DNA of 64,000 nucleotides, from assembly GCF_027497255.1 (NCBI RefSeq), contig NZ_CP114903.1:2852001-2916000 (forward strand), given 5' to 3'. Positions 54,635 through 63,736 of this stretch are shown one piece after another. The stretch comes from Micromonospora sp. WMMD882. GTDB lineage: Bacteria; Actinomycetota; Actinomycetes; Mycobacteriales; Micromonosporaceae. Numbering within the stretch: position 1 is the stretch's first letter; every line of letters starts with the position of its first letter. The notes under the pieces are model-generated. The model searched no databases. It was not told the origin of the DNA and saw only the letters and a program-made list of their open reading frames with translations. Made by a program: the position numbers and the translations under genes.

Positions 54635-55381
54635 GTGAGCGAGCCGAACTGGACCGTGGTGGTGCCGGTGAAGCGTCTTGAGGGGGCGAAGAGCAGACTA
54701 CGTGGCGCGCTGCCGGCCGTACCCCACGAGTCCCTGGCCCTGGCTCTGGCGTTGGACACCCTCGACGCGGTGCTGGCCTGCGACGCGGTCGCCGGGGTGC
54801 TGGTGGTGACCGACGACACCCGGGTCGCCGCGGCGGCCCGCGCGGCCGGCGCGCGGGTGCTGCCGGACGCCCCGGACGCCGGCCTCAACGCGGCGTTGCG
54901 CCACGGCGCGGCCACCGCCGGCGGCTGGGTGGCCGGGCTCACCGCCGACCTGCCCGCGCTGCGTCCGGCGGACCTGGGCGCGGCGCTGCGGGCGGCCGGC
55001 CGACGTCCGGTGGCCCGGCGTTTCGTCGCGGACGCGCCGGGTGACGGCACCGTGCTGCTGACCGCGCCGGCCGGCGTGCCGCTGACGCCACGGTTCGGGG
55101 TGGGCTCGGCCGCCGCGCACGCGGCCAGCGGTGCGCTGCCGCTGACCGGCGGCTGGCCGACCCTGCGCCGGGACGTGGACACTCCCGCCGACCTGACGGC
55201 GGCAGCCCGGCTCGGGCTGGGACCACGGACGACCGCGCTGACCGACCCCCGTGCCACGACCACCCCCCGCGACGGCGGCGCCCACGCCGGAACGACCCCT
55301 CGGGGCGGGACCTCCGTCGGCCGCCGGGGCGTCGGCCGGGACGGCAGCGCCGGCCGGCACGCGACCGTGGCCCCACGCTGA
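54635..55381 (+). CDS. fbiD: Phosphoenolpyruvate (or 2-phospholactate) guanylyltransferase, coenzyme F420
   Basis: A 248-residue MobA-like nucleotidyltransferase for F420 synthesis (Rv2983 homologue, CofC family). Motifs are WTVVVPVKRLEGAKSRL, LVVTDDTRVAAAARAAGA, GLNAALRHG, the metal block GLTADLPALRPADL and RFGVGSAAAHAASGA. GTG at 54635 lies 10 bases after AGGATGG. The last ~45 residues (after AARLGLGPRTT) are a Gly/Arg/Thr-rich tail absent from the core family. It is divergent from plsC and followed 24 bases later by a small gene. Confidence 0.92.
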   Translation: MSEPNWTVVVPVKRLEGAKSRLRGALPAVPHESLALALALDTLDAVLACDAVAGVLVVTDDTRVAAAARAAGARVLPDAPDAGLNAALRHGAATAGGWVAGLTADLPALRPADLGAALRAAGRRPVARRFVADAPGDGTVLLTAPAGVPLTPRFGVGSAAAHAASGALPLTGGWPTLRRDVDTPADLTAAARLGLGPRTTALTDPRATTTPRDGGAHAGTTPRGGTSVGRRGVGRDGSAGRHATVAPR

Positions 55382-55405
55382 GCCGACCGGTGTACGGTGC
55401 TGGGC

Positions 55406-55606
55406 ATGCAGGGCACCGTGGCGACCTTCGACGGCGTGACCCGGACCGGCGTGCTGCTCCTCGACGACGGCACCGAGTTGGCGTTCCCGGCCCGCGCGTT
55501 CGACGCCTCCGGGTTGCGGCTGCTCCGGCTCGGCCAACGGGTGAGGATCGACCGGGATGCGGCCGGTGAGATCGTCCGGGTGACCCTGCCGACCATGGGC
55601 GGCTGA
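55406..55606 (+). CDS. Small OB-fold-like protein
   Basis: A 66-residue protein, [20 protein letters not shown], then [24 protein letters not shown] and [11 protein letters not shown]. The pattern of strands resembles the cold-shock/OB fold (G-TV-TF at the start, a later GQRVRI strand), but RNA-binding RNP motifs are not convincing. An upstream GTG/ATG choice is open: ATG 55406 is nine bases after a GTG. It sits between fbiD and the PHO-box promoter of ppk. Function unknown. Confidence 0.65.
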   Translation: MQGTVATFDGVTRTGVLLLDDGTELAFPARAFDASGLRLLRLGQRVRIDRDAAGEIVRVTLPTMGG

Positions 55607-55622
55607 CCCGCCACCAGGCAAA

Positions 55623-55644
55623 GTTCATTTTACGTTCACCCTGG
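55623..55644 (+). promoter_or_regulatory. PHO-box-like direct repeat upstream of ppk
   Basis: Two adjacent 11-base units, GTTCATTTTAC (55623-55633) and GTTCACCCTGG (55634-55644), match the actinobacterial PhoP box (repeated 11-mers starting G(G/T)TCA). The box ends 18 bases before the ppk GTG. A possible -10 (CATGAT, 55651-55656) between them would give a leaderless or nearly leaderless transcript. Confidence 0.72.
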
Positions 55645-55662
55645 TCGGGTCATGATGACTGG

Positions 55663-58197
55663 GTGAGCACCCCGCCCCGCCGCCGCCCGGTCCGTCCGCG
55701 CCGACCCGCCGCAGCCGAGCTGCCCGAGCCGGTCGGCAGTGACCCGCCCGCACGGCCCCGCGCCCGCCGTTCCACAGCCACCCGGGCCGCCACCGAACCG
55801 GCCACCACCACCGAACCGGCCACCACCACCACCGAACCGGCCACCCCTGAACCGCCCACCACCGAGCCGCCCACCGCCGGTCCCCCCGACGCCGGGCCGG
55901 ACGACGCCGGGCGCGGACCCATGGGCACGCCGGACGACGCCGGCTCCGAACCCGAGCCCATGGGCACCGTGGACGACGGCCAGCCCGGTCCGGGCGCGGG
56001 CGGCGCCGCCTCCGCCGGGGTCGACGAGGTGACCGACCCCGGCGGGTACGGGTCGCCCGGCGGGACCGGCCCGGAGCAGGTCGGCCCCGGCGGGCCCCGA
56101 CCGCCCGACGACGACGAGCCGGCGACGCCGGAGCCGCTGCCCGAGGACCGCTTCCTCAACCGGGAGCTGTCCTGGCTCGACTTCAACGCCCGGGTGCTCA
56201 CCCTGGCCGAGGATCCGCGCACCCCGCTGCTGGAACGGGCGAAGTTCCTGGCCATCTTCGCCAGCAACCTGGACGAGTTCTACATGGTGCGGGTCGCCGG
56301 GCTGCAACGCCGGCTCTCCGCCGGGCTGCCGGTACGCGGCGGCGACCGGATGCCGCTGCGCACCCAGCTCGAACTGATCGCGGAGAAGTCCGCCGACCTG
56401 GTGGCCCGGCACGCCGCCTGCTTCGTCGACGACGTCCGGCCGAAACTGGCCGCCGAGGACATCCACCTGCTGGGCTGGTCGGATCTCGGCGATCCGGAAC
56501 GGGAACGGCTGCGCACCTACTTCCGGGACCAGATCTTCCCGGTGCTCACCCCGCTCGCCGTGGACCCGGCGCACCCGTTCCCGTACATCTCCGGACGGTC
56601 GTTGAACCTGGCGGTGACGGTCCGCGACCCGCACGGCGGGACGGAGCTGTTCGCCCGGGTCAAGGTGCCGAACAACGTGCCCCGGTTCGTACGGGTCTGT
56701 CGTGACCTGCCCGGCGTCCGGTTCCTGCCGGTCGAGGAGCTGATCTCCGTACACCTGGGGCAGCTCTTCTCCGGCATGCAGGTGGTCGAGTGCCACCTGT
56801 TCCGGGTCACCCGCAACGCCGAGCTGGAGGTCGACGAGGACCGGGACGAGGACCTGCTCCAGGCGCTGGAACGCGAGCTGGCCCGCCGCCGCTTCGGCCC
56901 GCCGGTCCGGCTGGAGGTCGCCGCGTCCATCTCCGACCACATGCTGGAGCTGCTCGTCCGTGAGCTGGACATGGACGCCCACGACGTGCTGCGGGTGCCC
57001 GGCCTGCTGGACCTCTCCGCGCTGTGGCAGGTGTACGGCGCGGCGGACCGCCCGGACCTGAAGGACCCGCCGTTCGTGCCGGCCACCCACCCCCGGCTGA
57101 CCGAGGGCGAGGTGCCACGCAGCGTCTTCGCCACCCTGCGCGACGGCGACATCCTGGTGCACCACCCTTACCACTCGTTCGCGACGAGCGTGCAGCGGTT
57201 CGTCGAGCAGGCCGCCGCCGACCCGCACGTGCTGGCCATCAAGCAGACCCTCTACCGCACCAGCGGCGACTCCCCCATCGTGGACGCCCTGGTCGACGCG
57301 GCCGAGGCCGGCAAGCAGGTGGTGGTGCTGGTCGAGCTGAAGGCCCGGTTCGACGAGGTGGCCAACATCGGTTGGGCCCGCACCCTGGAGCGGGCCGGCT
57401 GCCACGTCGTCTACGGCCTGGTGGGCCTGAAGACCCACTGCAAGACCTCCCTCGTCGTCCGGCAGGAGGGCAACCAGATCCGGCGGTACTGCCACATCGG
57501 CACCGGCAACTACCACCCGAAGACCGCCCGGCTGTACGAGGACTTCGGCATGCTCACCGCCGACCCCGAGATCGGGGCGGACCTCACCGACCTGTTCAAC
57601 GTGCTCACCGGGTACAGCCGGCAGACCGCGTACCGGCGGCTGCTGGTCGCCCCGCAGGGCATCCGGCGGGGCCTGGTCGAGCGGATCGACCGGGAGATCG
57701 CGCACACCCGGCTCGGCACGCCCGGCCTGGTGCAGATCAAGGTGAACTCCCTGGTGGACGAGGAGATCACCGACGCGCTCTACCGGGCGTCCCGGGCCGG
57801 GGTGCATGTCGACCTGCTCATCCGGGGCATGTGCACGCTGCGGCCGGGGGTGCCGGGCCTGTCGGAGAACATCCGGGTCCGCTCGATCCTGGGTCGGTTC
57901 CTGGAACACTCCCGCGTCTTCCGCTTCGGCAACGACGGGGCCACCGAGTTCTGGATGGGCTCGGCCGACCTGATGCACCGCAACCTGGACCGTCGGGTCG
58001 AGGCGTTGGTGCAGGTGAGCGATCCGGTCGCGCGCGCCGAGCTGGATCACGTGCTGACCGCCGCGATGAGCCCGGAGGTGGACGCCTTCGAGCTGGCCCC
58101 GGACGGCACGTGGCGACGCCGGGTCGGCACCCCGGAGACGCCGCTGACCGACCTCCAGGAGCTGCTGCTGCGCCGCGTCGGCGGCACGGCCGGCTGA
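55663..58197 (+). CDS. ppk: Polyphosphate kinase 1
   Basis: Makes and consumes inorganic polyphosphate. The 844-residue frame has a Pro/Thr/Glu/Gly-rich leader of about 160 residues, then the Ppk1 core: [70 protein letters not shown]. The catalytic region is [33 protein letters not shown] and [19 protein letters not shown], with the autophosphorylated His in the HCK and/or YCHIGTGN blocks. A PHO box lies upstream and a CYTH-CHAD gene follows 24 bases later. Regulation by phosphate is likely. Confidence 0.95.
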   Translation: MSTPPRRRPVRPRRPAAAELPEPVGSDPPARPRARRSTATRAATEPATTTEPATTTTEPATPEPPTTEPPTAGPPDAGPDDAGRGPMGTPDDAGSEPEPMGTVDDGQPGPGAGGAASAGVDEVTDPGGYGSPGGTGPEQVGPGGPRPPDDDEPATPEPLPEDRFLNRELSWLDFNARVLTLAEDPRTPLLERAKFLAIFASNLDEFYMVRVAGLQRRLSAGLPVRGGDRMPLRTQLELIAEKSADLVARHAACFVDDVRPKLAAEDIHLLGWSDLGDPERERLRTYFRDQIFPVLTPLAVDPAHPFPYISGRSLNLAVTVRDPHGGTELFARVKVPNNVPRFVRVCRDLPGVRFLPVEELISVHLGQLFSGMQVVECHLFRVTRNAELEVDEDRDEDLLQALERELARRRFGPPVRLEVAASISDHMLELLVRELDMDAHDVLRVPGLLDLSALWQVYGAADRPDLKDPPFVPATHPRLTEGEVPRSVFATLRDGDILVHHPYHSFATSVQRFVEQAAADPHVLAIKQTLYRTSGDSPIVDALVDAAEAGKQVVVLVELKARFDEVANIGWARTLERAGCHVVYGLVGLKTHCKTSLVVRQEGNQIRRYCHIGTGNYHPKTARLYEDFGMLTADPEIGADLTDLFNVLTGYSRQTAYRRLLVAPQGIRRGLVERIDREIAHTRLGTPGLVQIKVNSLVDEEITDALYRASRAGVHVDLLIRGMCTLRPGVPGLSENIRVRSILGRFLEHSRVFRFGNDGATEFWMGSADLMHRNLDRRVEALVQVSDPVARAELDHVLTAAMSPEVDAFELAPDGTWRRRVGTPETPLTDLQELLLRRVGGTAG

Positions 58198-58221
58198 GCG
58201 CCGTCGGCATAGGGTGTGACG

Positions 58222-59775
58222 ATGATCGAGGAGGAGCGCAAGTACGCGGTGCCGGACGGTTTCCGTCTGCCGGACCTGTCCGCCGCCCTGCCCGACGGCG
58301 GGCGGACGCGGACCCGGCGGTCGGTCACCCTGGTCGCCACCTACTTCGACACCGCCGATCTGCGGCTGGCCCGGGCCGGGGTGTCGCTGCGTCACCGCAA
58401 GGGCGAGAAGCGGCCCTGGACGGTGAAGTTGCCGACCGGCGTCCCCGGCGCCCGGCACGAGATCTCCCGTCCGGGTCGGGCCGCGACCGCTCCGGCGGAG
58501 CTGGTCGCGCTGGTCACCGCGTACCACCGGGGCGAGCCGTTGCGTCCGGTCGCCCGGGTGCGGACCGTCCGGCGACGGCGTGAGCTGCTCGACGGCGACG
58601 GCGCCCCGCTCGCCGAGGTGGTCGACGACGAGGTGACCACCGACGTCCTGCCCGGCGCCGACCGGGACGGGTCGAGCGGGGCCGCCGGGGGCACGTTCCG
58701 GGAGCTGGAGGTGGAACGCCTCGCGGGCGGCGACGACACGGTGCTCGACCGGGTGGAGGACATCCTGCGCGCGGCGGGCGCGCGACGCGGGACGTTCGTC
58801 CCGAAGCACGTCCGGGCGCTCGGCCCGGCCGCCGGACGCGCCCCGGACCGGGTCGACCCGGTCGGCCTGCCGGACCGGCCGACCGCCGGTGACGTCGTCA
58901 CCGAGGCGGTCCGGCGTGGAGTCCGTCGCGTGCTGCGGCACGATCCGCTGGTCCGGCTCGGCGACGAGGCCGGCGACGTGGACGCCGTCCGTCGGATGCG
59001 GGTCGGCGCCCGACGGCTGCGCAGCGACCTGCGGACGTTCGGTCCGCTTGTCGACCCCGACTGGGCGCGTCCGCTGCGCGCCGAGCTGGCCTGGCTGGGC
59101 GGGGTGCTGGGCGCGGTCCGCGACGTGGAGGTGCTGCGCGGGCGGCTGCGGTCCACGGCCGCCGCCGACCCGGTCAGCGCGCTCGACCCGGACGCGGTGG
59201 ACCGGTTGGACGCCGCGCTCGTCGCCCGCCACGAGCGGGCCCGGACCGCCGTGGACGAGGCGTTGCGCTCGCCCCGCTACCTCGCCCTGGTCGAGTCGCT
59301 GGTGGCGGCGACCCGCGCGCCCCGGCTCACCGGGCGGGCCGACCGGCCGGCGAAGAAGACGCTGCGCCGGCTGGTCGCCAAGCCGTGGCGGCGGTTGACG
59401 TCCGGCACGAAGCGGCACGACGGGGTGGACGCCCTCGACCCGATCGGCCCCGACGAGACCTGGCACGAGATCCGCAAGGAGGGCAAGCGGGCCCGGTACG
59501 CGTTGGAGGCCGTCGCCCCGGTCGCCGGCGGCGGCGCGGCGAAGCTGGTGCTGGCGATGAAGGAGACGCAGGCGTTGCTCGGCGCGCACCAGGACGCGGC
59601 GGTGGCCGCCGAGGTCTGGACCGAGCTCGCCCTGGCCCATCCGGACGATCCGGCGCTGGCGGTCACCGCCGGCCGACTGGCCGAACGGGAACGCGCGGCG
59701 GTGCGCCGGGCCCGGGCCGGGTTCCCGGGTCGCTGGCGGCAGGTGGCCCGGCTCCGGAAGGGCTGGTTGCGGTGA
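58222..59775 (+). CDS. CYTH-CHAD protein, polyphosphate-associated
   Basis: A 517-residue two-domain protein. The N-terminal CYTH domain has EEERKYAV (the ExExK motif), YFDTADLRLARAGVSLRHR and GTFRELEVERL, the charged tunnel of triphosphate-binding enzymes. The C-terminal CHAD domain has RMRVGARRLRSDLRTF, GAVRDVEVLRGRL, WHEIRKEGKRARYALE and FPGRWRQVARLRKGWLR with conserved His/Arg/Lys that bind polyphosphate. ATG at 58222 is used. It directly follows ppk and overlaps mutT1-like by four bases (GTGA), so it is part of the polyphosphate unit. Confidence 0.9.
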   Translation: MIEEERKYAVPDGFRLPDLSAALPDGGRTRTRRSVTLVATYFDTADLRLARAGVSLRHRKGEKRPWTVKLPTGVPGARHEISRPGRAATAPAELVALVTAYHRGEPLRPVARVRTVRRRRELLDGDGAPLAEVVDDEVTTDVLPGADRDGSSGAAGGTFRELEVERLAGGDDTVLDRVEDILRAAGARRGTFVPKHVRALGPAAGRAPDRVDPVGLPDRPTAGDVVTEAVRRGVRRVLRHDPLVRLGDEAGDVDAVRRMRVGARRLRSDLRTFGPLVDPDWARPLRAELAWLGGVLGAVRDVEVLRGRLRSTAAADPVSALDPDAVDRLDAALVARHERARTAVDEALRSPRYLALVESLVAATRAPRLTGRADRPAKKTLRRLVAKPWRRLTSGTKRHDGVDALDPIGPDETWHEIRKEGKRARYALEAVAPVAGGGAAKLVLAMKETQALLGAHQDAAVAAEVWTELALAHPDDPALAVTAGRLAERERAAVRRARAGFPGRWRQVARLRKGWLR

Positions 59776-60644
59776 ACGTGATCCGGGCCGCCGGCGGGGT
59801 GGCCTGGCGGCCGGCGCCGGGCGGCGGGGTCGAGGTCTGCCTGGTGCACCGGCCCCGCTACGGGGACTGGTCGCTGCCGAAGGGCAAGGTGGAGCCGGGC
59901 GAGCATCCGCTGCTCGCCGCGGTCCGCGAGGTCGCCGAGGAGAGCGACGTGCGGGGGGTGCCGCAGGTACGGCTGCCCAGCGTGTCGTACCGCAGCGCCG
60001 GGCAGCCGAAGGTGGTGGACTTCTGGTCGATGCGGGCGGTGGGTCAGGGCGGCTTCGAGGCGGGCACCGAGGTCGACGACGTGCGCTGGCTGCCGGTCGA
60101 GGCGGCGGCGGACCTCGTCTCGTACCCGCACGACGCCGAGGTGCTGCGCACGTTCGCGGCCCTGCCGCCGGTGACCGGCACGGTGGCCCTGGTCCGGCAC
60201 GCGCACGCCGGCGCCCGGGCCACCTGGTCGGGGCCGGACACCGCCCGCCCGCTCGACGGGACCGGCCGGGCGCAGGCCCGTACGCTCGCCGACCTGCTGG
60301 CCGTGCTCCGGCCGGCCCGGCTGTTCTCCGCCTCGCCCCGCCGCTGCGTACAGACCCTCGACCCGTTGGCGGACCTGCTGGACCTGCCGATCGAGGTGGA
60401 CCGTGACCTGGACGAGCCGGAGCCGGGCCAGCAACGGCAGGAGCGGGCGCTGGCCGCGGCGGCCCGGCTGACCGAGCTGGCCGCCGCGGGCGCCCCGGTG
60501 GTGGCGTGCAGCCAGGGCAAGGTGATCCCGTTCGCGCTGGAACGGCTGACCGGTCGGTCCGGTGACTTCACCACCGCCAAGGGCGGCGGCTGGCTGCTGG
60601 CGTTCACCCCCGGCGGCGTGCTCCCGCCCGATCTTCTCCGCTGA
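59772..60644 (+). CDS. mutT1: NUDIX-histidine phosphatase fusion (MutT1-like)
   Basis: A 290-residue two-domain protein. The N-terminal NUDIX domain (DWSLPKGKVEPGEHPLLAAVREVAEES) is followed by a histidine phosphatase domain (TVALVRHAHAGARATW, RLFSASPRRCVQTLDPL, VVACSQGKVIPFALE). Mycobacterial MutT1 has the same layout and acts on 8-oxo-GTP and diadenosine polyphosphates. GTG at 59772 overlaps the CHAD stop. The position after ppk matches Rv2985. Confidence 0.92.
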   Translation: MNVIRAAGGVAWRPAPGGGVEVCLVHRPRYGDWSLPKGKVEPGEHPLLAAVREVAEESDVRGVPQVRLPSVSYRSAGQPKVVDFWSMRAVGQGGFEAGTEVDDVRWLPVEAAADLVSYPHDAEVLRTFAALPPVTGTVALVRHAHAGARATWSGPDTARPLDGTGRAQARTLADLLAVLRPARLFSASPRRCVQTLDPLADLLDLPIEVDRDLDEPEPGQQRQERALAAAARLTELAAAGAPVVACSQGKVIPFALERLTGRSGDFTTAKGGGWLLAFTPGGVLPPDLLR

Positions 60645-60672
60645 GCCGGACAGGGAGGGTCCGGCACGACGA

Positions 60673-60701
60673 GGGGCGCCCACCTCGACGGTGGACGCCC
60701 C
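60673..60701. terminator. Bidirectional hairpin between mutT1 and hupB
   Basis: GGGGCGCCCACC (60673-60684) and GGTGGACGCCCC (60690-60701) pair with one mismatch around a 5-base loop, between convergent genes. No T-tract. Confidence 0.7.
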
Positions 60702-60716
60702 TGCGGGTACGACCGG

Positions 60717-61475
60717 TCAGCGGGTGGCGGCCTTCTTCGCCGGCGCCTTCCGGGCCGGCGACTTCTTCGCCGTGGTGGCCTTCGCCGTGGTCGACTTGGC
60801 CGCCGTTGCGCCGGACTTCTTCGCCGCGGTCGTCTTCTTGGCGGCGGTCTTGGTCGCCGCGCTCTTCTTGGCCGGAGCGGCCTTCGCTCCGGCGGCCTTC
60901 GTACCGGTCGCCTTCGCCCCGGTGGCCTTGCTGCCGGTCGCCTTCGTACCAGCGGCCTTCGTCGCGGCCTTGGTGGCCGTCGCCGAGGTGGCCTTCGCGG
61001 CGGCCGTGGTCTTGCGGGCGCCGGTCGCCTTCGTACCAGCGGCCTTCGTACCAGCAGCCTTCGTGCCGGTCGCCTTCGCGCCGGTCGCCTTGCTGCCGGT
61101 GGCCTTGCTGCCGGTGGCCTTCGTGCCGGTCGTCTTGGCCGCCGCCGTCGTCTTGGCGGCGCTGGTGGTCTTCTTCGCGGCGGTCGTGGCCTTCGGCGGC
61201 TTGCCGCTGGCCACCATCTCCTTGAAGCCCGCGCCCGGCCGGAAGGTCGGCACGGACGTCTTCTTGACCTTCACCGCCTCTCCGGTACGCGGGTTCCGGG
61301 CTGTTCGGGCGGCGCGTACGCGCTTCTCGAACGCTCCGAAGCCGGTGATGGACACCTTCTCGCCCTTCGCGACCGCCGCCTGGACCTCAGCGAGGACCGC
61401 GTCGAGCGCCGCAGTCGCCGCCTTCCGGTCTCCCAGGCGAGCGGCGAGCGCCTCGATGAGCTCGGCCTTGTTCAC
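60717..61475 (-). CDS. hupB: Histone-like protein HU with long Lys/Ala/Thr tail
   Basis: A 252-residue nucleoid protein. Residues 1-95 are the HU domain ([64 protein letters not shown]). The remainder is a tail of Lys with Ala, Thr, Gly and Ser in four- or five-residue repeats ([16 protein letters not shown]), then an AAKKS/PAKKA part like the mycobacterial HupB tail. GTG at 61475 follows GGGAGGAAG. A promoter with 17-base spacing lies upstream. The Thr/Gly content of the tail is unusual against the Pro/Ala tail of mycobacteria. Confidence 0.95.
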   Translation of the reverse strand: MNKAELIEALAARLGDRKAATAALDAVLAEVQAAVAKGEKVSITGFGAFEKRVRAARTARNPRTGEAVKVKKTSVPTFRPGAGFKEMVASGKPPKATTAAKKTTSAAKTTAAAKTTGTKATGSKATGSKATGAKATGTKAAGTKAAGTKATGARKTTAAAKATSATATKAATKAAGTKATGSKATGAKATGTKAAGAKAAPAKKSAATKTAAKKTTAAKKSGATAAKSTTAKATTAKKSPARKAPAKKAATR

Positions 61476-61524
61476 GACTTCCTCCCAATTGTGCAACTGA
61501 CTCGACGCGAGCCATTCTGCGCGC

Positions 61525-61553
61525 ACGGTATGCCCTCCGCTGCCCGGACACAA
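61525..61553 (-). promoter_or_regulatory. Promoter of hupB
   Basis: On the minus strand TTGTGT (61553-61548) and TACCGT (61530-61525) are separated by exactly 17 bases, a standard sigma-A arrangement. Transcription would start near 61518, giving a leader of about 40 bases before the GTG. Confidence 0.6.
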
Positions 61554-61591
61554 ACATTCGGCGGAAAAAAGCCCTTGTGTCGTAACGGATT

Positions 61592-61619
61592 CGCCCCCGC
61601 CGGGGACCCGGCGGGGGCG
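61592..61619. terminator. Hairpin after leuD
   Basis: CGCCCCCGCCGGG (61592-61604) and CCCGGCGGGGGCG (61607-61619) are exact reverse complements with a minimal loop. It lies 30 bases beyond the leuD stop and before the hupB promoter, so it separates the two minus-strand units. Confidence 0.8.
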
Positions 61620-61648
61620 AGAACTCAAGCCGTGGACGGCCGAACGGG

Positions 61649-62236
61649 CTATGCCAGCACCGGAAGGAAGGGTGACCGGCGGGCCTCGTACGCGGTGATG
61701 TCGGCCTCGTGCCGGAGGGTCAGTCCAATGTCGTCCAAGCCCTCCATCAACCGCCAGCGGCTGAAGTCGTCAAGCGGGAAGGGCCAGGTGTCCGCGCCGA
61801 CCCGGACCAGCCGCTCGGCGAGGTCGACGGTGACCGCCGTCGTCGGGTCGGCCTCCAGGCGATCCCAGATCTCCTCGACGGTCTTCAATTCCAGCTCGAC
61901 CGGGAGGAGGCCCTCCTTCAACGCGTTGCCGCGGAAGATGTCACCGAAGCGCGGTGAGATCACCGCGCGGAAGCCCCAGTCCCGCAGCGCCCACACGGCG
62001 TGCTCGCGCGACGACCCCGTGCCGAACTCGGGACCGGCGACGAGAATCGACGCCCCGGAATACGAGGAATCGTTGAGCACGAATCCCGGGTCCTCCCGCC
62101 ACGCGCTGAAGAGCCCGTCGGCGAAACCGGTCCGGGTCACCCGCTTGAGGTACACGGCGGGGATGATCTGATCCGTGTCCACATTGGAACGGCGCAGCGG
62201 CACGGCGGTGCCGGTGTGCGTGGTGAACCTGTCCAT
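61649..62236 (-). CDS. leuD: 3-isopropylmalate dehydratase small subunit
   Basis: Second subunit of isopropylmalate isomerase in leucine synthesis. The 195-residue protein has [20 protein letters not shown] and [20 protein letters not shown], then [21 protein letters not shown] and [21 protein letters not shown]. The ATG at 62236 lies 17 bases after the leuC stop. It pairs with leuC in the conserved leuC-leuD order and ends at a hairpin. Confidence 0.96.
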   Translation of the reverse strand: MDRFTTHTGTAVPLRRSNVDTDQIIPAVYLKRVTRTGFADGLFSAWREDPGFVLNDSSYSGASILVAGPEFGTGSSREHAVWALRDWGFRAVISPRFGDIFRGNALKEGLLPVELELKTVEEIWDRLEADPTTAVTVDLAERLVRVGADTWPFPLDDFSRWRLMEGLDDIGLTLRHEADITAYEARRSPFLPVLA

Positions 62237-62253
62237 CGTCTCGGGTCGTCCCT

Positions 62254-63699
62254 TCAGAGATCGGCCGGCGCGGCCAGCTTGCCGACCACGGCGGTGGCGG
62301 CGGCGACCGGGGGCGACACCAGATGGGTACGCCCGCCCCGGCCCTGCCGGCCCTCGAAGTTGCGGTTGGAGGTGGAGGCGGAACGCTGCCCCGGCGAGAG
62401 GGTGTCCGGGTTCATGCCCAGACACATGGAACAGCCGGCGAACCGCCACTCCGCCCCGGAGTCGATGAAGATCTTGTCCAACCCCTCGGCCTCGGCGGCC
62501 AGGCGCACCGCGGCGGAGCCGGGCACGACAAGCATCCGCACGCCCTCGGCGACGCGGCGGCCACGCAGCACGTCCGCCGCCGCGCGCAGGTCCTCCAGCC
62601 GGCCGTTGGTGCACGAGCCGACGAAGACCACGTCCACGGCGAGGTCACGCAGCGCGGTGCCGGGCCGCAGGTCCATGTACTCCAGGGCCCGTCGGGCGGC
62701 GGTCCGCTCGGCCTCGCCGGCGAACTCCTCCGGGTCCGGCACCGCCGCGCCCAGCGGCGCGCCCTGCCCCGGGTTGGTGCCCCAGGTGACGAACGGGGTG
62801 ACCTGCGTGGCGTCCAGGGTCACCTCGGAGTCGAAGACCGCGCCGTCGTCGGTGGGCAGGCTCCGCCAGTAGGCCACGGCGGCGTCCCAGGCGTCCCCCT
62901 GCGGCGCGTTCGGCCGTCCCTTGAGGTACGCGAAGGTGGTCTCGTCCGGCGCGATCATGCCGGCCTTGGCGCCCCACTCGATGGACATGTTGGCGATGGT
63001 CATCCGGCCCTCCATGGACAGGGCCCGGATCGCCTCGCCCCGGTACTCCACCACGTGCCCGCGACCGCCGCCGGTGCCGACCTGGGCGATCAGCGCCAGC
63101 ACCAGGTCCTTGGCGGTCACCCCCGGTCCGAGCTGACCGGTCACGTTCACCGCCATCGTCCTCGGCCGGGCCTGCGGCAGGGTCTGGGTGGCCAGCACGT
63201 GCTCGACCTCGCTGGTGCCGATGCCGAAGGCCAGCGCGCCGAACGCGCCGTGCGTGGCGGTGTGCGAATCGCCACAGACGATCGTCATGCCGGGCTGGGT
63301 GAGGCCGAGCTGCGGCCCGATGACGTGCACGATGCCCTGGTTCTCGTCCCCCAGCGGGTGCAGCCGTACGCCGAACTCGGCGCAGTTGCGGCGCAACGTC
63401 TCGATCTGGGTACGCGAGGTCGGGTCGGCGATGGTGAGCAGGTCGCCGCGTCGCTCGCGGAAGGCCGGGTCCGCGTACCCGGTGGGGGTGTTGTGGTCCT
63501 CGGTCGCGATCGTCAGGTCGGTACGGCGGACCGGACGGCCGGCCAGCCGGAGACCGTCGAAGGCCTGCGGGCTGGTGACCTCGTGCAGCAGGTGCAGGTC
63601 GATGTAGAGCAGATCCGGTTCACCCGCGGCGGATCGCACGACGTGCGCGTCCCAGACCTTCTCGGCCAAGGTCCTTGGCTTCGGAGTGACTCCCACCAT
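62254..63699 (-). CDS. leuC: 3-isopropylmalate dehydratase large subunit
   Basis: Iron-sulfur large subunit of isopropylmalate isomerase. The 481-residue protein has [35 protein letters not shown], and [21 protein letters not shown]. The Cys ligands of the 4Fe-4S cluster lie in [15 protein letters not shown] and [17 protein letters not shown] at 63699 has AGGATG close upstream. It is divergent from an IclR-family gene, the usual arrangement in actinobacteria (Rv2988c/Rv2989), and may be controlled by that regulator. Confidence 0.96.
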   Translation of the reverse strand: MVGVTPKPRTLAEKVWDAHVVRSAAGEPDLLYIDLHLLHEVTSPQAFDGLRLAGRPVRRTDLTIATEDHNTPTGYADPAFRERRGDLLTIADPTSRTQIETLRRNCAEFGVRLHPLGDENQGIVHVIGPQLGLTQPGMTIVCGDSHTATHGAFGALAFGIGTSEVEHVLATQTLPQARPRTMAVNVTGQLGPGVTAKDLVLALIAQVGTGGGRGHVVEYRGEAIRALSMEGRMTIANMSIEWGAKAGMIAPDETTFAYLKGRPNAPQGDAWDAAVAYWRSLPTDDGAVFDSEVTLDATQVTPFVTWGTNPGQGAPLGAAVPDPEEFAGEAERTAARRALEYMDLRPGTALRDLAVDVVFVGSCTNGRLEDLRAAADVLRGRRVAEGVRMLVVPGSAAVRLAAEAEGLDKIFIDSGAEWRFAGCSMCLGMNPDTLSPGQRSASTSNRNFEGRQGRGGRTHLVSPPVAAATAVVGKLAAPADL

Positions 63700-63736
63700 C
63701 TGGACATCCTAAATTCTGGGAGGTAAGTTTCGGCTT

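Noticed and set aside
55636..59640. A 1334-codon minus-strand frame across ppk and the CYTH-CHAD gene
   Set aside because: Same reason: low-complexity shadow of two well-supported plus-strand genes.
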